Of a DNA stretch of 64,000 bases, positions 26,824-36,534 are shown one piece after another. A program made the translations under genes and the position numbers. Under the pieces are notes generated by a model that was not told the DNA's origin, made no database searches, and saw nothing but the letters and a program-made list of their open reading frames with translations. This DNA is from Pseudomonas sp. FP198 (GTDB taxonomy: Bacteria > Pseudomonadota > Gammaproteobacteria > Pseudomonadales > Pseudomonadaceae): the NCBI RefSeq assembly GCF_030687895.1, contig NZ_CP117452.1:761501-825500 (forward strand), in the 5' to 3' direction. Each line of letters opens with the position of its first letter. Positions within the stretch are counted from its first letter, which is position 1.

Positions 26824-27291
26824 GTGCGACTGCGCCTGATCGCCGTCGGTTCTCGCATGCCCAAGTGGGTGGAAGAAGGCTGGCATGAATATGCCAAGCG
26901 TCTTCCGTCCGAGCTGGCTTTGGAACTGGTGGAAATTCCGCTCAATACCCGCGGCAAGAACGCCGACGTGGCGCGCTTTATCCGCCAGGAAGGTGAAGCC
27001 ATGCTGGCCAAGGTCGGGCCGAACGAGCGCATCGTCACGCTCGAAGTTCATGGCAAGCCCTGGAGTACCGAGCAACTGGCGGTGGAGCTCGATCGCTGGC
27101 GGCTGGATTCGCGCACGGTCAATTTCATGGTCGGCGGTCCGGAAGGGCTGGCGCCGGAAGTCTGCGCCCGGGCCGATCAACGCTGGTCGTTGTCGCCCCT
27201 GACGTTGCCGCATCCGCTGGTGCGGATCCTGATCGGTGAACAGTTGTATCGTGCCTGGACAGTCCTGTCCGGGCACCCTTATCACAAGTAA
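26824..27291 (+). CDS. rlmH: 23S rRNA pseudouridine-1915 N3-methyltransferase
   Basis: SPOUT-fold methyltransferase that modifies helix 69 of 23S rRNA in the assembled ribosome. The 155-residue length is exact for the family. It starts with GTG at 26824 ([19 protein letters not shown]) and shows the SAM-binding knot [13 protein letters not shown] and the C-terminal [20 protein letters not shown]. It follows rsfS by nine bases, as in most proteobacteria, and mrdA follows at once. Confidence 0.98.
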   Translation: MRLRLIAVGSRMPKWVEEGWHEYAKRLPSELALELVEIPLNTRGKNADVARFIRQEGEAMLAKVGPNERIVTLEVHGKPWSTEQLAVELDRWRLDSRTVNFMVGGPEGLAPEVCARADQRWSLSPLTLPHPLVRILIGEQLYRAWTVLSGHPYHK

Positions 27292-27301
27292 TCCTGCCCT
27301 C

Positions 27302-29197
27302 ATGCCTCAGCCGATCCGCATCAAGGACCACGAAAAAGACGCCCGCCTGGTGCGGGGCCGCGTCGTGTTCGGCGCCATTACGGTGGTCACGCTGATCGGC
27401 GTGCTGATCGCGCGGCTGTATTTCCTCCAGGTGATCCAGTACGAGTACCACTCGACCCTGTCGGAAAGTAACCGTGTTCACGTGCAGCCGATCCCGCCGA
27501 CCCGCGGGCTGATTTTCGACCGCAATGGCGTGGTGGTGGCCGATAACCGGCCGAGCTTCAGCCTGAGCATGACCCGCGAGCGGTCCGGTGACTGGCAGAA
27601 AGTCCTCGACGTGATCGTCGAAGTGCTGCAATTGACCCCCGAGGACCGGGCGATCTTCGAGAAGCGCATGCGCCAGGGCCGGCGCCCCTTCGAGCCGGTG
27701 CCGATCATGTTCGAGCTGACCGAAGAACAGATCGCCCTGATCGCGGTTAACCAGTTCCGCCTGCCGGGCGTCGAGGTGGTGGCGCAGCTGGTGCGGCATT
27801 ATCCCCAGGGGCCGCACTTCGCCCACTCGGTCGGCTATATGGGGCGGATCAACGAAAAAGAGCTCAAGACCCTCGATCCGGTCAACTACAGCGGCACTCA
27901 CCATATCGGCAAGACCGGCATTGAGCGCTTCTACGAGGCCGAGCTGCACGGCCAGGTCGGCTACGAGGAGGTCGAGACCAACGCTCGCGGCCGCGTGCTG
28001 CGGGTGCTCAAGCGTACCGACCCGATTCCTGGCAAGGACATCGTCCTGAGCCTCGACATCAAGTTGCAGGAAGCCGCCGAAGCGGCGCTGGGTGGGCGAC
28101 GTGGCGCGGTGGTTGCGCTGGATCCGAACACCGGCGAAGTCCTGGCGATGGTCAGCCAGCCGAGTTTCGACCCGAACCTGTTCGTCACCGGCATCAGCTT
28201 CAAGGCCTACGCCGAGCTGCGCGATTCCATCGACCGGCCGCTGTTCAACCGCGTGCTGCGCGGCCTTTATCCGCCGGGTTCGACCATCAAGCCGGCCGTG
28301 GCGATTGCCGGGCTGGATGCCGGGGTAGTGACCGCGTCAAGCCGGGTCTATGACCCGGGTTATTACCAATTGCCCAACTACGACCACAAGTACCGTAACT
28401 GGAACCGCACCGGTGACGGCTACGTGGACCTGGAAGCGGCGATCATGCGGTCCAACGACACCTACTTCTATGACCTGGCCCACAAGCTGGGGATCGATCG
28501 GCTGTCGTCCTACATGAACAAGTTCGGCCTCGGCCAGAAAGTCTCCCTGGACATGTTCGAAGAGTCCCCGGGCCTGATGCCGTCCCGGGAATGGAAGCGG
28601 GCGACCCGGCGCCAGGCCTGGTTCCCCGGCGAAACGCTGATCCTGGGGATTGGCCAGGGCTACATGCAGGCCACGCCGCTGCAACTGGCCCAGGCCACGG
28701 CGCTGGTGGCGAGCAAAGGCAAATGGTATCGGCCGCACCTGGCGAAGACCATCGAAGGCCAGAAACCGGTGGACCCGGACCCGATGCCGGACATCATCCT
28801 GCGCAACCCGTCGGACTGGCAGAAGGTCAACAACGGCATGCAGCAGGTCATGCACGGCGCCCGGGGTACCGCGCGCAAGGCGGCCATCGGCGCGCAATAC
28901 CGCATTGCCGGCAAGAGCGGTACCGCCCAGGTGGTAGCGATCAAGCAGGGCGAGAAGTACGACCGCTCCAAGGTCCAGGAACGCCATCGCGACCACGCCT
29001 TGTTCGTTGGCTTCGCGCCCGCCGAAAACCCGAAGATCGTCGTGTCGGTGATGGTCGAGAACGGTGAATCCGGTTCCGGCGTCGCCGCGCCGGTGGTGCG
29101 CCAGATCATGGACGCCTGGCTGCTGGATGAGCACGGCCAGCTCAAGCCCGAATTCGCAAGCCCCATCAGCGCGGAGGCTACGGCCCGTGAAGAATAA
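27302..29197 (+). CDS. mrdA: Penicillin-binding protein 2 (transpeptidase of the elongasome)
   Basis: Class B PBP that cross-links peptidoglycan during rod-shaped growth, anchored in the inner membrane by one helix (about residues 21-43). The pedestal domain begins with the PTRGLIFDRNG motif. The active-site serine is in GSTIK (Ser327, Lys330), the SxN motif is in MRSNDTYFY, and the KSGTA motif is in IAGKSGTAQVV. The ATG at 27302 gives 631 residues, the family size; the longer frame from 27236 is rejected because it overlaps the rlmH end. It overlaps rodA by 11 bases. Confidence 0.98.
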   Translation: MPQPIRIKDHEKDARLVRGRVVFGAITVVTLIGVLIARLYFLQVIQYEYHSTLSESNRVHVQPIPPTRGLIFDRNGVVVADNRPSFSLSMTRERSGDWQKVLDVIVEVLQLTPEDRAIFEKRMRQGRRPFEPVPIMFELTEEQIALIAVNQFRLPGVEVVAQLVRHYPQGPHFAHSVGYMGRINEKELKTLDPVNYSGTHHIGKTGIERFYEAELHGQVGYEEVETNARGRVLRVLKRTDPIPGKDIVLSLDIKLQEAAEAALGGRRGAVVALDPNTGEVLAMVSQPSFDPNLFVTGISFKAYAELRDSIDRPLFNRVLRGLYPPGSTIKPAVAIAGLDAGVVTASSRVYDPGYYQLPNYDHKYRNWNRTGDGYVDLEAAIMRSNDTYFYDLAHKLGIDRLSSYMNKFGLGQKVSLDMFEESPGLMPSREWKRATRRQAWFPGETLILGIGQGYMQATPLQLAQATALVASKGKWYRPHLAKTIEGQKPVDPDPMPDIILRNPSDWQKVNNGMQQVMHGARGTARKAAIGAQYRIAGKSGTAQVVAIKQGEKYDRSKVQERHRDHALFVGFAPAENPKIVVSVMVENGESGSGVAAPVVRQIMDAWLLDEHGQLKPEFASPISAEATAREE

Positions 29198-30332
29198 TTT
29201 CGACCGCATCCTCTCCAGCGAAGATGTGATGCGCCGTCGCGCCACCTTGCTGCAGCGCATGCACATCGACGGTCCGTTGCTGATCCTGTTGCTGACGCTG
29301 GCCGCCGGCAGCCTGTTCGTGCTGTATTCGGCCAGTGGCAAGAGCTGGGACCTGCTGGCCAAGCAGGCCACCTCGTTCGGCATCGGCCTGGTGTCGATGA
29401 TCGTCATCGCCCAACTCGAACCACGGTTCATGGCGCGCTGGGTGCCGCTGGCCTACGTGGTCGGCGTGGGTTTGCTGGTGGTGGTCGACATCATGGGCCA
29501 CAACGCCATGGGTGCCACTCGCTGGATCAACATTCCCGGGGTGATCCGCTTCCAGCCTTCGGAATTTCTCAAGATCATCATGCCCGCGACCATCGCCTGG
29601 TACCTGTCCAAGCGGTCCTTGCCGCCGCAGCTCAAGCATGTGTGCATCAGTCTGTTGCTGATCGGCATTCCGTTCATCCTCATCGTGCGCCAGCCGGACC
29701 TCGGCACCTCGCTGCTGATCCTCGCCGGCGGTGCGTTCGTGCTGTTCATGGGCGGATTACGCTGGCGCTGGATCCTCAGCGTGATCGCCGCCGCCGTGCC
29801 GGTGTCGGTGGCCATGTGGTATTTCGTGATGCACGACTACCAGAAGCAGCGGGTACTGACCTTCCTCGACCCGGAAAGCGATCCGCTGGGCACCGGCTGG
29901 AACATCATCCAGTCCAAGGCCGCCATCGGTTCCGGCGGGGTGTTCGGCAAGGGCTGGCTGATGGGCACCCAGTCGCACTTGGACTTTTTGCCAGAAAGCC
30001 ACACCGACTTCATCATCGCCGTGATGGGCGAGGAGTTCGGCCTGGTGGGCATTTGCGTGCTGTTGCTGATCTATCTGCTGTTGATCGGGCGCGGGCTGGT
30101 GATTACCGCCCAGGCCCAGACGCTGTTCGGCAAGTTGCTGGCGGGCAGCCTGACCATGACGTTTTTTGTTTATGTTTTCGTCAACATCGGTATGGTCAGT
30201 GGCCTGCTGCCGGTGGTGGGGGTGCCGTTGCCGTTCATTAGCTACGGAGGAACTTCGCTGGTGACACTACTGTCAGCGTTTGGGGTTTTGATGTCGATCC
30301 ATACGCATCGCAAGTGGATCGCGCAGGTTTGA
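29187..30332 (+). CDS. rodA: Rod-shape-determining peptidoglycan glycosyltransferase RodA
   Basis: SEDS-family polymerase that makes glycan strands in partnership with PBP2. The 381-residue protein has about ten membrane segments, with VDIMGHNAMGATRWINIPG and FQPSEFLKI near the middle, RQPDLGTSLLI, and the C-terminal VVGVPLPFISYGGTS signature. The most likely start is GTG at 29187 (KNNFDRILSSEDVMRRR), inside the last codons of mrdA, which explains the lack of a normal start. Upstream codons of the frame are a shadow of mrdA. Confidence 0.97.
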   Translation: MKNNFDRILSSEDVMRRRATLLQRMHIDGPLLILLLTLAAGSLFVLYSASGKSWDLLAKQATSFGIGLVSMIVIAQLEPRFMARWVPLAYVVGVGLLVVVDIMGHNAMGATRWINIPGVIRFQPSEFLKIIMPATIAWYLSKRSLPPQLKHVCISLLLIGIPFILIVRQPDLGTSLLILAGGAFVLFMGGLRWRWILSVIAAAVPVSVAMWYFVMHDYQKQRVLTFLDPESDPLGTGWNIIQSKAAIGSGGVFGKGWLMGTQSHLDFLPESHTDFIIAVMGEEFGLVGICVLLLIYLLLIGRGLVITAQAQTLFGKLLAGSLTMTFFVYVFVNIGMVSGLLPVVGVPLPFISYGGTSLVTLLSAFGVLMSIHTHRKWIAQV

Positions 30333-30349
30333 ATAAGGTGAAGAGTTCA

Positions 30350-31360
30350 ATGCAAGCAATGCGTGGCTGGTCGACGCGATATGCGCCGTGGGTCGGCCTG
30401 GTCGGCTTCCTGGGCTGTGCGCCGCAGGCCCTGGCCGGCGAATACGAAGGCTCGCCGCAGGTGGCCGAATTCGTCGGTGAGATGACTCGCGACTACGGTT
30501 TCGCCGGCGAACAGCTGATGGGGGTGTTCCGCGAGGCCGAGCGCAAGCAGTCGATCCTCGACGCGATTTCCCGGCCCGCCGAGCGGGTCAAGCAGTGGAG
30601 CGAGTACCGGCCGATGTTCATCACCGAGGCGCGTATCGCCCGGGGCGTGGACTTCTGGCGCCAGCACGAAGCCGCCCTGGCCCGCGCCGAGCAGGAATAT
30701 GGCGTACCGGCCCAGGTCATCGTATCAATCATCGGCGTCGAGACCTTCTTCGGCCGCAACACCGGGAATTTCCGGGTGATCGACGCCTTGTCGACCCTGG
30801 GCTTCGATTACCCGCCGCGCGCCGAGTTCTTCCGCAAGGAGCTACGCGAATTCCTCCTGCTGGCCCGCGAAGAGCAGGTCGATCCGCTGACCCTCAAGGG
30901 CTCCTACGCCGGGGCCATGGGCTTGCCACAATTTATGCCCAGCAGTTTCCGCGCCTATGCGGTGGACTTCGACGGCGACGGCCACATCAATATCTGGACC
31001 AACCCGACCGATGCCATCGGCAGTGTTGCCAGTTATTTCAAACGGCATGGCTGGGAGGCCGGCGAGCCGGTGGTCAGCCTTGCGGACGTGCGCGGCGACC
31101 AGGTGGACCAAGGCCTGACCACGGGCATCGAGCCGACAAAAACCGTCGGGGAGTTGCGAGCGCTGGGCTGGTCGAGTCATGATGCGCTGCGTGACGACAT
31201 GCCGGTCACCGCGATGCGCCTGGAAGGCGAGCAGGGCCCCGAATACTGGATGGGCCTGAAGAATTTCTACGCGATTACGCGTTATAACCGCAGCGTGATG
31301 TACGCCATGGCCGTATATCAACTGTCTGAAGAGCTGGTCAAAGCACGGGGCGTCAAATAA
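30350..31360 (+). CDS. mltB: Membrane-bound lytic murein transglycosylase B
   Basis: Cleaves the glycan strand of peptidoglycan to 1,6-anhydro products. An N-terminal signal region ends around CAPQALAGEYEG. The catalytic glutamate is in IIGVETFFGRNTG, followed by GAMGLPQFMPSSFRAYAVDFDGDG, the MltB fold signature. The start at 30350 follows AAGGTGAAG; a start at 30314 would overlap rodA. The stop shares a base with the next start (TAATG), showing tight linkage to rlpA. P. aeruginosa calls the orthologue SltB1. Confidence 0.96.
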   Translation: MQAMRGWSTRYAPWVGLVGFLGCAPQALAGEYEGSPQVAEFVGEMTRDYGFAGEQLMGVFREAERKQSILDAISRPAERVKQWSEYRPMFITEARIARGVDFWRQHEAALARAEQEYGVPAQVIVSIIGVETFFGRNTGNFRVIDALSTLGFDYPPRAEFFRKELREFLLLAREEQVDPLTLKGSYAGAMGLPQFMPSSFRAYAVDFDGDGHINIWTNPTDAIGSVASYFKRHGWEAGEPVVSLADVRGDQVDQGLTTGIEPTKTVGELRALGWSSHDALRDDMPVTAMRLEGEQGPEYWMGLKNFYAITRYNRSVMYAMAVYQLSEELVKARGVK

Positions 31361-32385
31361 TGCGGGCAATGCCTACCTATCAACCCCTGAAAGCCAGGCC
31401 CCTCAAGCTGGTGGCATTGGCGGCGCTGTCTTTGCTGGTCGTGAGCTGTTCGACCAGTCGCGCACCGACCCAGAAAAGTCCCAATGTCGTGCGGGCCACA
31501 CCGGGCCTGGACATCAACCGGGCCCACAAGGATGGCGCGCCGTGGTGGGATGTCGATGTCTCGCGCATTCCCGATGCGACGCCGACCCTGCACACCGGCC
31601 CCTACAAGGCCAACCCGTACACGGTGCTGGGCAAGACCTACTTCCCGATAGCCGATTCCAAGCGCTACGTCGCCTCGGGCACGGCGTCCTGGTATGGCAC
31701 CAAGTTCCACGGCCAGAACACCGCCAATGGCGAGGTCTACGACCTGTATGGCATGAGCGCCGCGCACAAGACCCTGCCGCTGCCCAGTTATGTGCGGGTG
31801 ACCAACCTGGACAACAACAAGAGCGTGATCCTGCGGGTCAACGACCGTGGGCCGTTCTATTCCGACCGCATCATCGACTTGTCGTATGCGGCGGCGAAAA
31901 AGCTCGGTTACGCTGAAACCGGCACCGCCCGGGTCAAGGTCGAAGGCATCGATCCGCAGGAGTGGTGGGCCCAGCGTGGCCGTCCGGCGCCTTTGATGCT
32001 CAACGAACCAAAAGTGGCGCAAAATGCCGCGCCGACCGTGACGGCCTCCACCGGCACGGTCGAGCAATGGACCCCGCCGCCGCAGCAACACGCCGCGGCC
32101 GTGGTGCCGGTGCAGATCGATGCAAAAAAAAACGCTTCTGCAACAGCGTCTGGCCAGTATCTGCAAGTGGGCGCGTTCGCCAACCCGGACGCTGCAGAAC
32201 TGTTGAGGTCGAAGCTGAGCTCGATGGTCAGCGCGCCGGTGTTCATCAGCTCGATCGTGCGCAACCAGCAGACCCTGCATCGGGTGCGCCTGGGGCCGAT
32301 CGGTTCTCCGGGTGAGGTCCAGCAGGTGCAGAATAGCGTGCGCCTGGCCAATCTCGGTTCGCCGAGCCTGGTCACGTCCGAGTGA
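31360..32385 (+). CDS. rlpA: Septal ring lytic transglycosylase RlpA
   Basis: Outer-membrane lipoprotein that cleaves peptide-free glycan strands at the division site. The signal ends in a lipobox (LLVVSC). The double-psi beta-barrel has GTASWYGTKFHGQNTANGE, with HKTLPLPSYVRVTN and VNDRGPF carrying the catalytic residues. The C-terminal SPOR domain (GQYLQVGAFANPDAAELLRSKL onward) targets denuded septal peptidoglycan. The linker contains runs of Lys, Ala and Pro. It lies between mltB and dacA, as in other pseudomonads. Confidence 0.97.
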   Translation: MRAMPTYQPLKARPLKLVALAALSLLVVSCSTSRAPTQKSPNVVRATPGLDINRAHKDGAPWWDVDVSRIPDATPTLHTGPYKANPYTVLGKTYFPIADSKRYVASGTASWYGTKFHGQNTANGEVYDLYGMSAAHKTLPLPSYVRVTNLDNNKSVILRVNDRGPFYSDRIIDLSYAAAKKLGYAETGTARVKVEGIDPQEWWAQRGRPAPLMLNEPKVAQNAAPTVTASTGTVEQWTPPPQQHAAAVVPVQIDAKKNASATASGQYLQVGAFANPDAAELLRSKLSSMVSAPVFISSIVRNQQTLHRVRLGPIGSPGEVQQVQNSVRLANLGSPSLVTSE

Positions 32386-32553
32386 TTGATTGAGGCCCGC
32401 CCGTGGTTTGGGCGGGTCAGGTTGTTGGCTCCACGAATAACAAAAGCCCGGCAAGGGTTGTGAGTGAGCAACTTAAATACGCGGCAGCTCCTTGTAGAAT
32501 TGCCAGTTCAGTTTTTGCCTTCGGGCAGTCCCATTAGCGATTTCGAGAGACGG

Positions 32554-33711
32554 ATGAACATCACCACCTTTGCCAAACGCCTTTGCCTGCTAGTCCCGCT
32601 GCTTCTCTCTCCGGCCGCGTTCGCGGTCGAGATGATGCCTTCGCCTCCGCAACTGGCGGCCAAAGCCTATGTCCTCATGGATGCCAGCAGCGGCAATGTG
32701 CTGGTAGAGAACAATGGTGACCAGCGCCTGCCACCGGCCAGCCTGACCAAGCTGATGACCGCGTACATCGCCACGCTGGAGATCCGTCGCGGCCAGATCG
32801 GTGAGAACGATCCGGTGACCGTCAGCGAAAACGCCTGGCGCACCGGCGGTTCGCGGATGTTCATCAAGGTCGGCTCGCAAGTGACCGTCAGCGACCTGCT
32901 GCACGGCATCATCATCCAGTCCGGCAACGACGCCAGCGTCGCCCTGGCCGAGCACATTGCCGGCAGCGAAGACGCGTTCGCCGACATGATGAACAAGACG
33001 GTCGCCGACCTGGGCATGACCAACAGCCACTTCATGAACCCGACCGGCCTGCCGAACCCCGAGCATTATTCCTCGGCTCACGACATGGCGATCCTGGCCC
33101 GGGCAATCATCCACGAAGACCCTGCGCATTACGCCATCTACTCCCAGAAGGAATTCTTCTGGAACGGCATCAAGCAGCCCAACCGCAACCTGTTGCTGTG
33201 GCGCGACAAGACCGTCGATGGCCTGAAGACCGGCCACACCGAGGAGGCTGGCTACTGCATGGTGTCTTCGGCGGTTCGTGACGGCATGCGCCTGATCGCC
33301 GTGGTGTTCGGCACCAACAGCGAAGTGGCCCGCGCCGCCGAGACCCAGAAGCTGCTGACCTACGGTTTCCGTTTCTTCGAAACCCAGACCTTCTACCAGA
33401 AGGGCACCGAACTGGCCCAGGCCCAGGTGTGGAAAGGCACCAGCAACCAGGTGAAAGCCGGCCTGGCGCAGGACCTGACCATGACCTTGCCTAAAGGCCA
33501 GCTCAAGAAGCTTGCCGCCAGCATGACCATGAGCCCTCAGCTGACCGCGCCTATCGCCAAGGGTGACGTGATCGGCAAGGTCGAAGTCAAACTGGACGAC
33601 AAGGTGGTACACAGCGCCGACCTGATCGCGCTGGACGCGGTCGAGGAAGGTGGTATTTTCCGCCGCATGTGGGATAGCATCCGTCTATTCTTCTACGGCT
33701 TGTTCAACTGA
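32554..33711 (+). CDS. dacA: D-alanyl-D-alanine carboxypeptidase (PBP5 type)
   Basis: Trims the terminal D-alanine of periplasmic pentapeptides. It has a cleavable signal (to about AAFA), the serine motif PASLTKLM (Ser63, Lys66), SGNDAS, and KTGHT, then the all-beta PBP5 C-terminal domain and an amphipathic tail (RRMWDSIRLFFYGLF) that anchors it to the inner membrane. The ATG at 32554 gives the signal peptide directly; 30 extra upstream codons are not signal-like. In P. aeruginosa the orthologue is called dacC. Confidence 0.96.
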   Translation: MNITTFAKRLCLLVPLLLSPAAFAVEMMPSPPQLAAKAYVLMDASSGNVLVENNGDQRLPPASLTKLMTAYIATLEIRRGQIGENDPVTVSENAWRTGGSRMFIKVGSQVTVSDLLHGIIIQSGNDASVALAEHIAGSEDAFADMMNKTVADLGMTNSHFMNPTGLPNPEHYSSAHDMAILARAIIHEDPAHYAIYSQKEFFWNGIKQPNRNLLLWRDKTVDGLKTGHTEEAGYCMVSSAVRDGMRLIAVVFGTNSEVARAAETQKLLTYGFRFFETQTFYQKGTELAQAQVWKGTSNQVKAGLAQDLTMTLPKGQLKKLAASMTMSPQLTAPIAKGDVIGKVEVKLDDKVVHSADLIALDAVEEGGIFRRMWDSIRLFFYGLFN

Positions 33712-33728
33712 TTTCGAGTGTTGACCTG

Positions 33729-33761
33729 CATGGCCCCGTTCCTTTCCGGTGCGGGGCCATG
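33729..33761 (+). terminator. Stem-loop behind dacA
   Basis: Perfect 10-bp stem CATGGCCCCG / CGGGGCCATG, 18 bases after the dacA stop. The following T run is short, so termination is probable but not certain. Confidence 0.5.
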
Positions 33762-33793
33762 TTCGTTATCACGGCTTGCGAGGCCGTTACGCC

Positions 33794-34069
33794 ATGACAG
33801 ACTCCGAAGTAAAGGCGCCAAAGATCGAATTTCCCTGCGCGGATTATCCGATCAAGGTAATCGGCGATACCGGTGTGGGCTTCAAGGACAAGATCATCGC
33901 GATCCTTGAAAAACATGCCACCGTTGACCACAAGACCCTGGCCGAGCGCCAGAGTACCAACGGCAAATACACGACCATCCAGTTGCATATCATTGCCACC
34001 GGCCAGGAACAGCTCTACGACATCAACAGCGAGCTGCGAGCGACCGGTTTCGTGCATATGGTGTTGTGA
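33794..34069 (+). CDS. ybeD: YbeD family (DUF493) protein
   Basis: A 91-residue ferredoxin-like cytoplasmic protein of unknown function, conserved next to lipB. Marks are [39 protein letters not shown] and the C-terminal [11 protein letters not shown]. The ATG at 33794 is chosen over upstream codons that are not family-like. The stop overlaps the lipB start (TGATG), so expression is coupled with lipoate synthesis; a role in regulating lipoylation is suggested by this neighbourhood only. Confidence 0.94.
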   Translation: MTDSEVKAPKIEFPCADYPIKVIGDTGVGFKDKIIAILEKHATVDHKTLAERQSTNGKYTTIQLHIIATGQEQLYDINSELRATGFVHMVL

Positions 34070-34716
34070 TGCCAGGCACGCTGGGCTTTCGCGAGCTGGG
34101 CAGCATGGCTTACGAGCCGGTCTGGCACGCCATGCAGCGCTTCACGAACGAACGTGGCACCAGCGCCGACGACGAAGTCTGGCTGGTGGAACACCCGCCG
34201 GTGTTCACCCAGGGCCAGGCCGGCAAGGCCGAGCACTTGCTGCTGCCGGGCGATATCCCGGTGGTGAAGGTCGACCGGGGCGGGCAGGTGACTTACCATG
34301 GCCCCGGCCAACTGGTTGCCTATCTGTTGCTGGATGTGCGCAAGCTGGGGTTCGGTGTGCGCGAGCTGGTCACTCGCATGGAAACATGCCTGATCGAGCT
34401 GCTCGCCAGCTACGGTGTGACCGCGGCGGCCAAGCCGGATGCACCGGGCGTCTACGTCGACGGGGCGAAGATCGCCTCGCTCGGCTTGCGCATCCGCCAT
34501 GGCTGTTCGTTCCATGGCCTGGCGTTGAACGTGGACATGAATCTTGAACCGTTTAGACGGATTAATCCCTGTGGCTATGCAGGGCTGGCAATGACCCAGC
34601 TGCGCGATCACACAGGATCGATTGAATTTGCCGAGGTAAGTGCCCGGCTGCGCGCGCAGCTCGTCAAACACCTCGACTATGCTGAGCAGACGACCCTCAC
34701 GGGCGGAATCGACTGA
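34069..34716 (+). CDS. lipB: Octanoyl-[acyl carrier protein]:protein octanoyltransferase
   Basis: Transfers octanoate from acyl carrier protein to lipoyl domains of 2-oxoacid dehydrogenases and glycine cleavage protein H. Conserved parts are [18 protein letters not shown], the [20 protein letters not shown] signature, and [22 protein letters not shown] with the catalytic Lys; the nucleophile cysteine is in [15 protein letters not shown]. The ATG at 34069 overlaps the ybeD stop. lipA follows one base after its stop. Confidence 0.97.
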   Translation: MPGTLGFRELGSMAYEPVWHAMQRFTNERGTSADDEVWLVEHPPVFTQGQAGKAEHLLLPGDIPVVKVDRGGQVTYHGPGQLVAYLLLDVRKLGFGVRELVTRMETCLIELLASYGVTAAAKPDAPGVYVDGAKIASLGLRIRHGCSFHGLALNVDMNLEPFRRINPCGYAGLAMTQLRDHTGSIEFAEVSARLRAQLVKHLDYAEQTTLTGGID

Positions 34717-34717
34717 T

Positions 34718-35740
34718 ATGACTACTGATGCAGTGCAAACCATGATCCCGACGCTGGACGTCACCGAACGTCCGGCCCCGCGTGCCAAGGTAGAGGCCGG
34801 CGTCAAGCTGCGCGGCGCCGAGAAGGTTGCACGCATTCCGGTCAAGATCATCCCGACCACCGAACTGCCGAAGAAACCCGACTGGATCCGCGTGCGCATC
34901 CCGGTCTCTCCGGAAGTCGACCGGATCAAGGCCCTGCTGCGCAAGCACAAGCTGCACAGCGTCTGCGAAGAAGCCTCCTGCCCGAACCTGGGCGAGTGCT
35001 TTTCTGGCGGCACCGCGACGTTCATGATCATGGGCGACATCTGCACCCGTCGTTGCCCGTTCTGCGACGTCGGCCATGGCCGTCCGAAGCCATTGGACAC
35101 CAACGAGCCGGAAAGCCTGGCCATCGCCATCGCCGACCTGAAGCTGAAATACGTGGTCATCACCTCGGTGGACCGTGACGACCTGCGTGACGGCGGTGCC
35201 CAGCACTTCGCCGACTGCATCCGCGAGATTCGCAAGCTGTCGCCGAACGTGCAGCTGGAAACCCTGGTGCCCGATTACCGTGGCCGCATGGACATTGCCC
35301 TGGAAATCACCGCCGCCGAGCCGCCGGATGTGTTCAATCACAACCTGGAAACCGTGCCACGCCTGTACAAGGCTGCGCGCCCGGGTTCGGACTATCAGTG
35401 GTCGCTGACCCTGCTGCAGCGTTTCAAACAGATGATGCCGCATATTCCGACCAAGTCTGGCTTGATGCTGGGTCTGGGTGAGACTGATGAGGAAGTCATC
35501 GAGGTCATGAAGCGCATGCGTGAGCACGACATCGACATGCTGACCCTGGGCCAGTACCTGCAGCCTTCCCGTAGCCATTTGCCGGTGCAGCGTTTTGTGC
35601 ATCCGGATACCTTTGCCTGGTTTGCGGAGGAGGGGTACAAGATGGGCTTCAAGAACGTGGCTTCGGGGCCGTTGGTGCGGTCTTCGTATCATGCGGATGA
35701 GCAGGCTAAGTTAGTCAAGGCTGAGTTGCTTGGGTCCTGA
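34718..35740 (+). CDS. lipA: Lipoyl synthase
   Basis: Radical SAM enzyme that inserts two sulphur atoms into protein-bound octanoate. The auxiliary cluster cysteines are in [12 protein letters not shown] and the radical SAM cluster motif CxxxCxxC is in [13 protein letters not shown]. The C-terminal part [16 protein letters not shown] carries the conserved RSSY segment. The product has 340 residues, with a longer N-terminus than the E. coli enzyme, as usual in Pseudomonas. It ends the lip operon; a large inverted repeat begins 26 bases after the stop. Confidence 0.98.
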   Translation: MTTDAVQTMIPTLDVTERPAPRAKVEAGVKLRGAEKVARIPVKIIPTTELPKKPDWIRVRIPVSPEVDRIKALLRKHKLHSVCEEASCPNLGECFSGGTATFMIMGDICTRRCPFCDVGHGRPKPLDTNEPESLAIAIADLKLKYVVITSVDRDDLRDGGAQHFADCIREIRKLSPNVQLETLVPDYRGRMDIALEITAAEPPDVFNHNLETVPRLYKAARPGSDYQWSLTLLQRFKQMMPHIPTKSGLMLGLGETDEEVIEVMKRMREHDIDMLTLGQYLQPSRSHLPVQRFVHPDTFAWFAEEGYKMGFKNVASGPLVRSSYHADEQAKLVKAELLGS

Positions 35741-35766
35741 TTTGGCGTTGGGTTTTTCTGGGTGGT

Positions 35767-36511
35767 GTGCATATCCGTTTTAGCGTAACGGCGGCTTAGG
35801 GTTCCGCCCTTACGGCGGGTCACTTTTTTCAGACGCCAAAAAAGTAACCAAAAAGGCTTTGCCCCACCACTCGGTGCCTCGCCTAGGCTCGGCATGCCTG
35901 AACGAAGGCATCGCTCCGTGGGCCGCCGCGAAGGGCCATCCATGGCCCAGCGCGGCTAACCCGGCATCCATGCCGGGTTACCCACTGCGCAATGCCTTCA
36001 TTCAGCCATCGTGGTTAACGGGGCGCTCCAGATCAAAAGCAAAAAGCAAAAAGCAAAAGCTAGGCGGCTTTGGGGCCGACCTGGTTTCTGATGGATCGCG
36101 TTTCTCCTGTGGGAGCGAGCCTGCTCGCGATAGCGGTGGTTAGCCACATGAATACCAGCCCCGCCCCGCCCCGACCGCTCTTGATCTTGATCCTGATCCT
36201 GATCCTGATCTTGATCTTGATCTTGATCTTGATCCTGATCTTGATTTGAGCGCCCCGTTAAACCACGCTGGCCGAACGCAGGCATTGTGGAGTGGGCATC
36301 CCGGCATGGATGCCGGGATAGCCGCGCTGGGCCATGGATGGCCCTTCGCGGCGGGCCCACGGAGCAATGCCGGAGTGAGGGCATGCCGAGCCTAGGCGAG
36401 GCACCGAGTGGTGGGGCAGAGCGTTTTTGCTTACTTTTGGCGCTCTTCCAAAAGTGAGCCGCTGTAAGAGCGGAACCCTAAGTAGCCATTACCGCAGAAA
36501 CGGATATTCAC
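35767..36511. repeat. 745-bp imperfect inverted repeat
   Basis: The outer ends match over about 40 bases (GTGCATATCCGTTT at the left, AAACGGATATTCAC at the right), and symmetry continues with interruptions to about 36035 and 36246. Shared parts include GGCTTAGGGTTCCG, CCACCACTCGGTGCCTCGCC, GGGCCATCCATGGCCCAGCG and a nested palindrome around AACCCGGCATCCATGCCGGGTT. The loop holds A-rich AAAAGC repeats (36035-36060), a REP arm (36109-36131) and a hexanucleotide array. No real gene is present: the frames here are low-complexity (Gln-Asp or Ser-Arg alternation). It separates lipA from ldcA. I read it as a mobile or recombination-prone element of the type scattered in P. fluorescens genomes. Confidence 0.85.
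36181..36246. repeat. Hexanucleotide tandem array TTGATC/CTGATC, 11 copies
   Basis: Eleven consecutive hexamers alternate between TTGATC and CTGATC (the last is TTGATT) in the loop of the large inverted repeat, right at the inner end of its right arm. Copy number is likely to vary between strains through slippage. Confidence 0.92.
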
Positions 36512-36534
36512 ACGATCAAAGAACCGGAAAACCC

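Noticed and set aside
25441..27303. A 620-codon minus-strand frame antisense to nadD, rsfS and rlmH
   Set aside because: It covers three well-supported plus-strand genes and has no recognisable domain.
36181..36246. Hexamer array considered as a CRISPR or binding-site cluster
   Set aside because: Units are six bases with no spacers, so it is a simple tandem repeat.
35998..36384. Minus-strand frames encoding Gln-Asp or Ser-Arg alternating repeats
   Set aside because: They are translations of the hexanucleotide array inside the inverted repeat, not genes.
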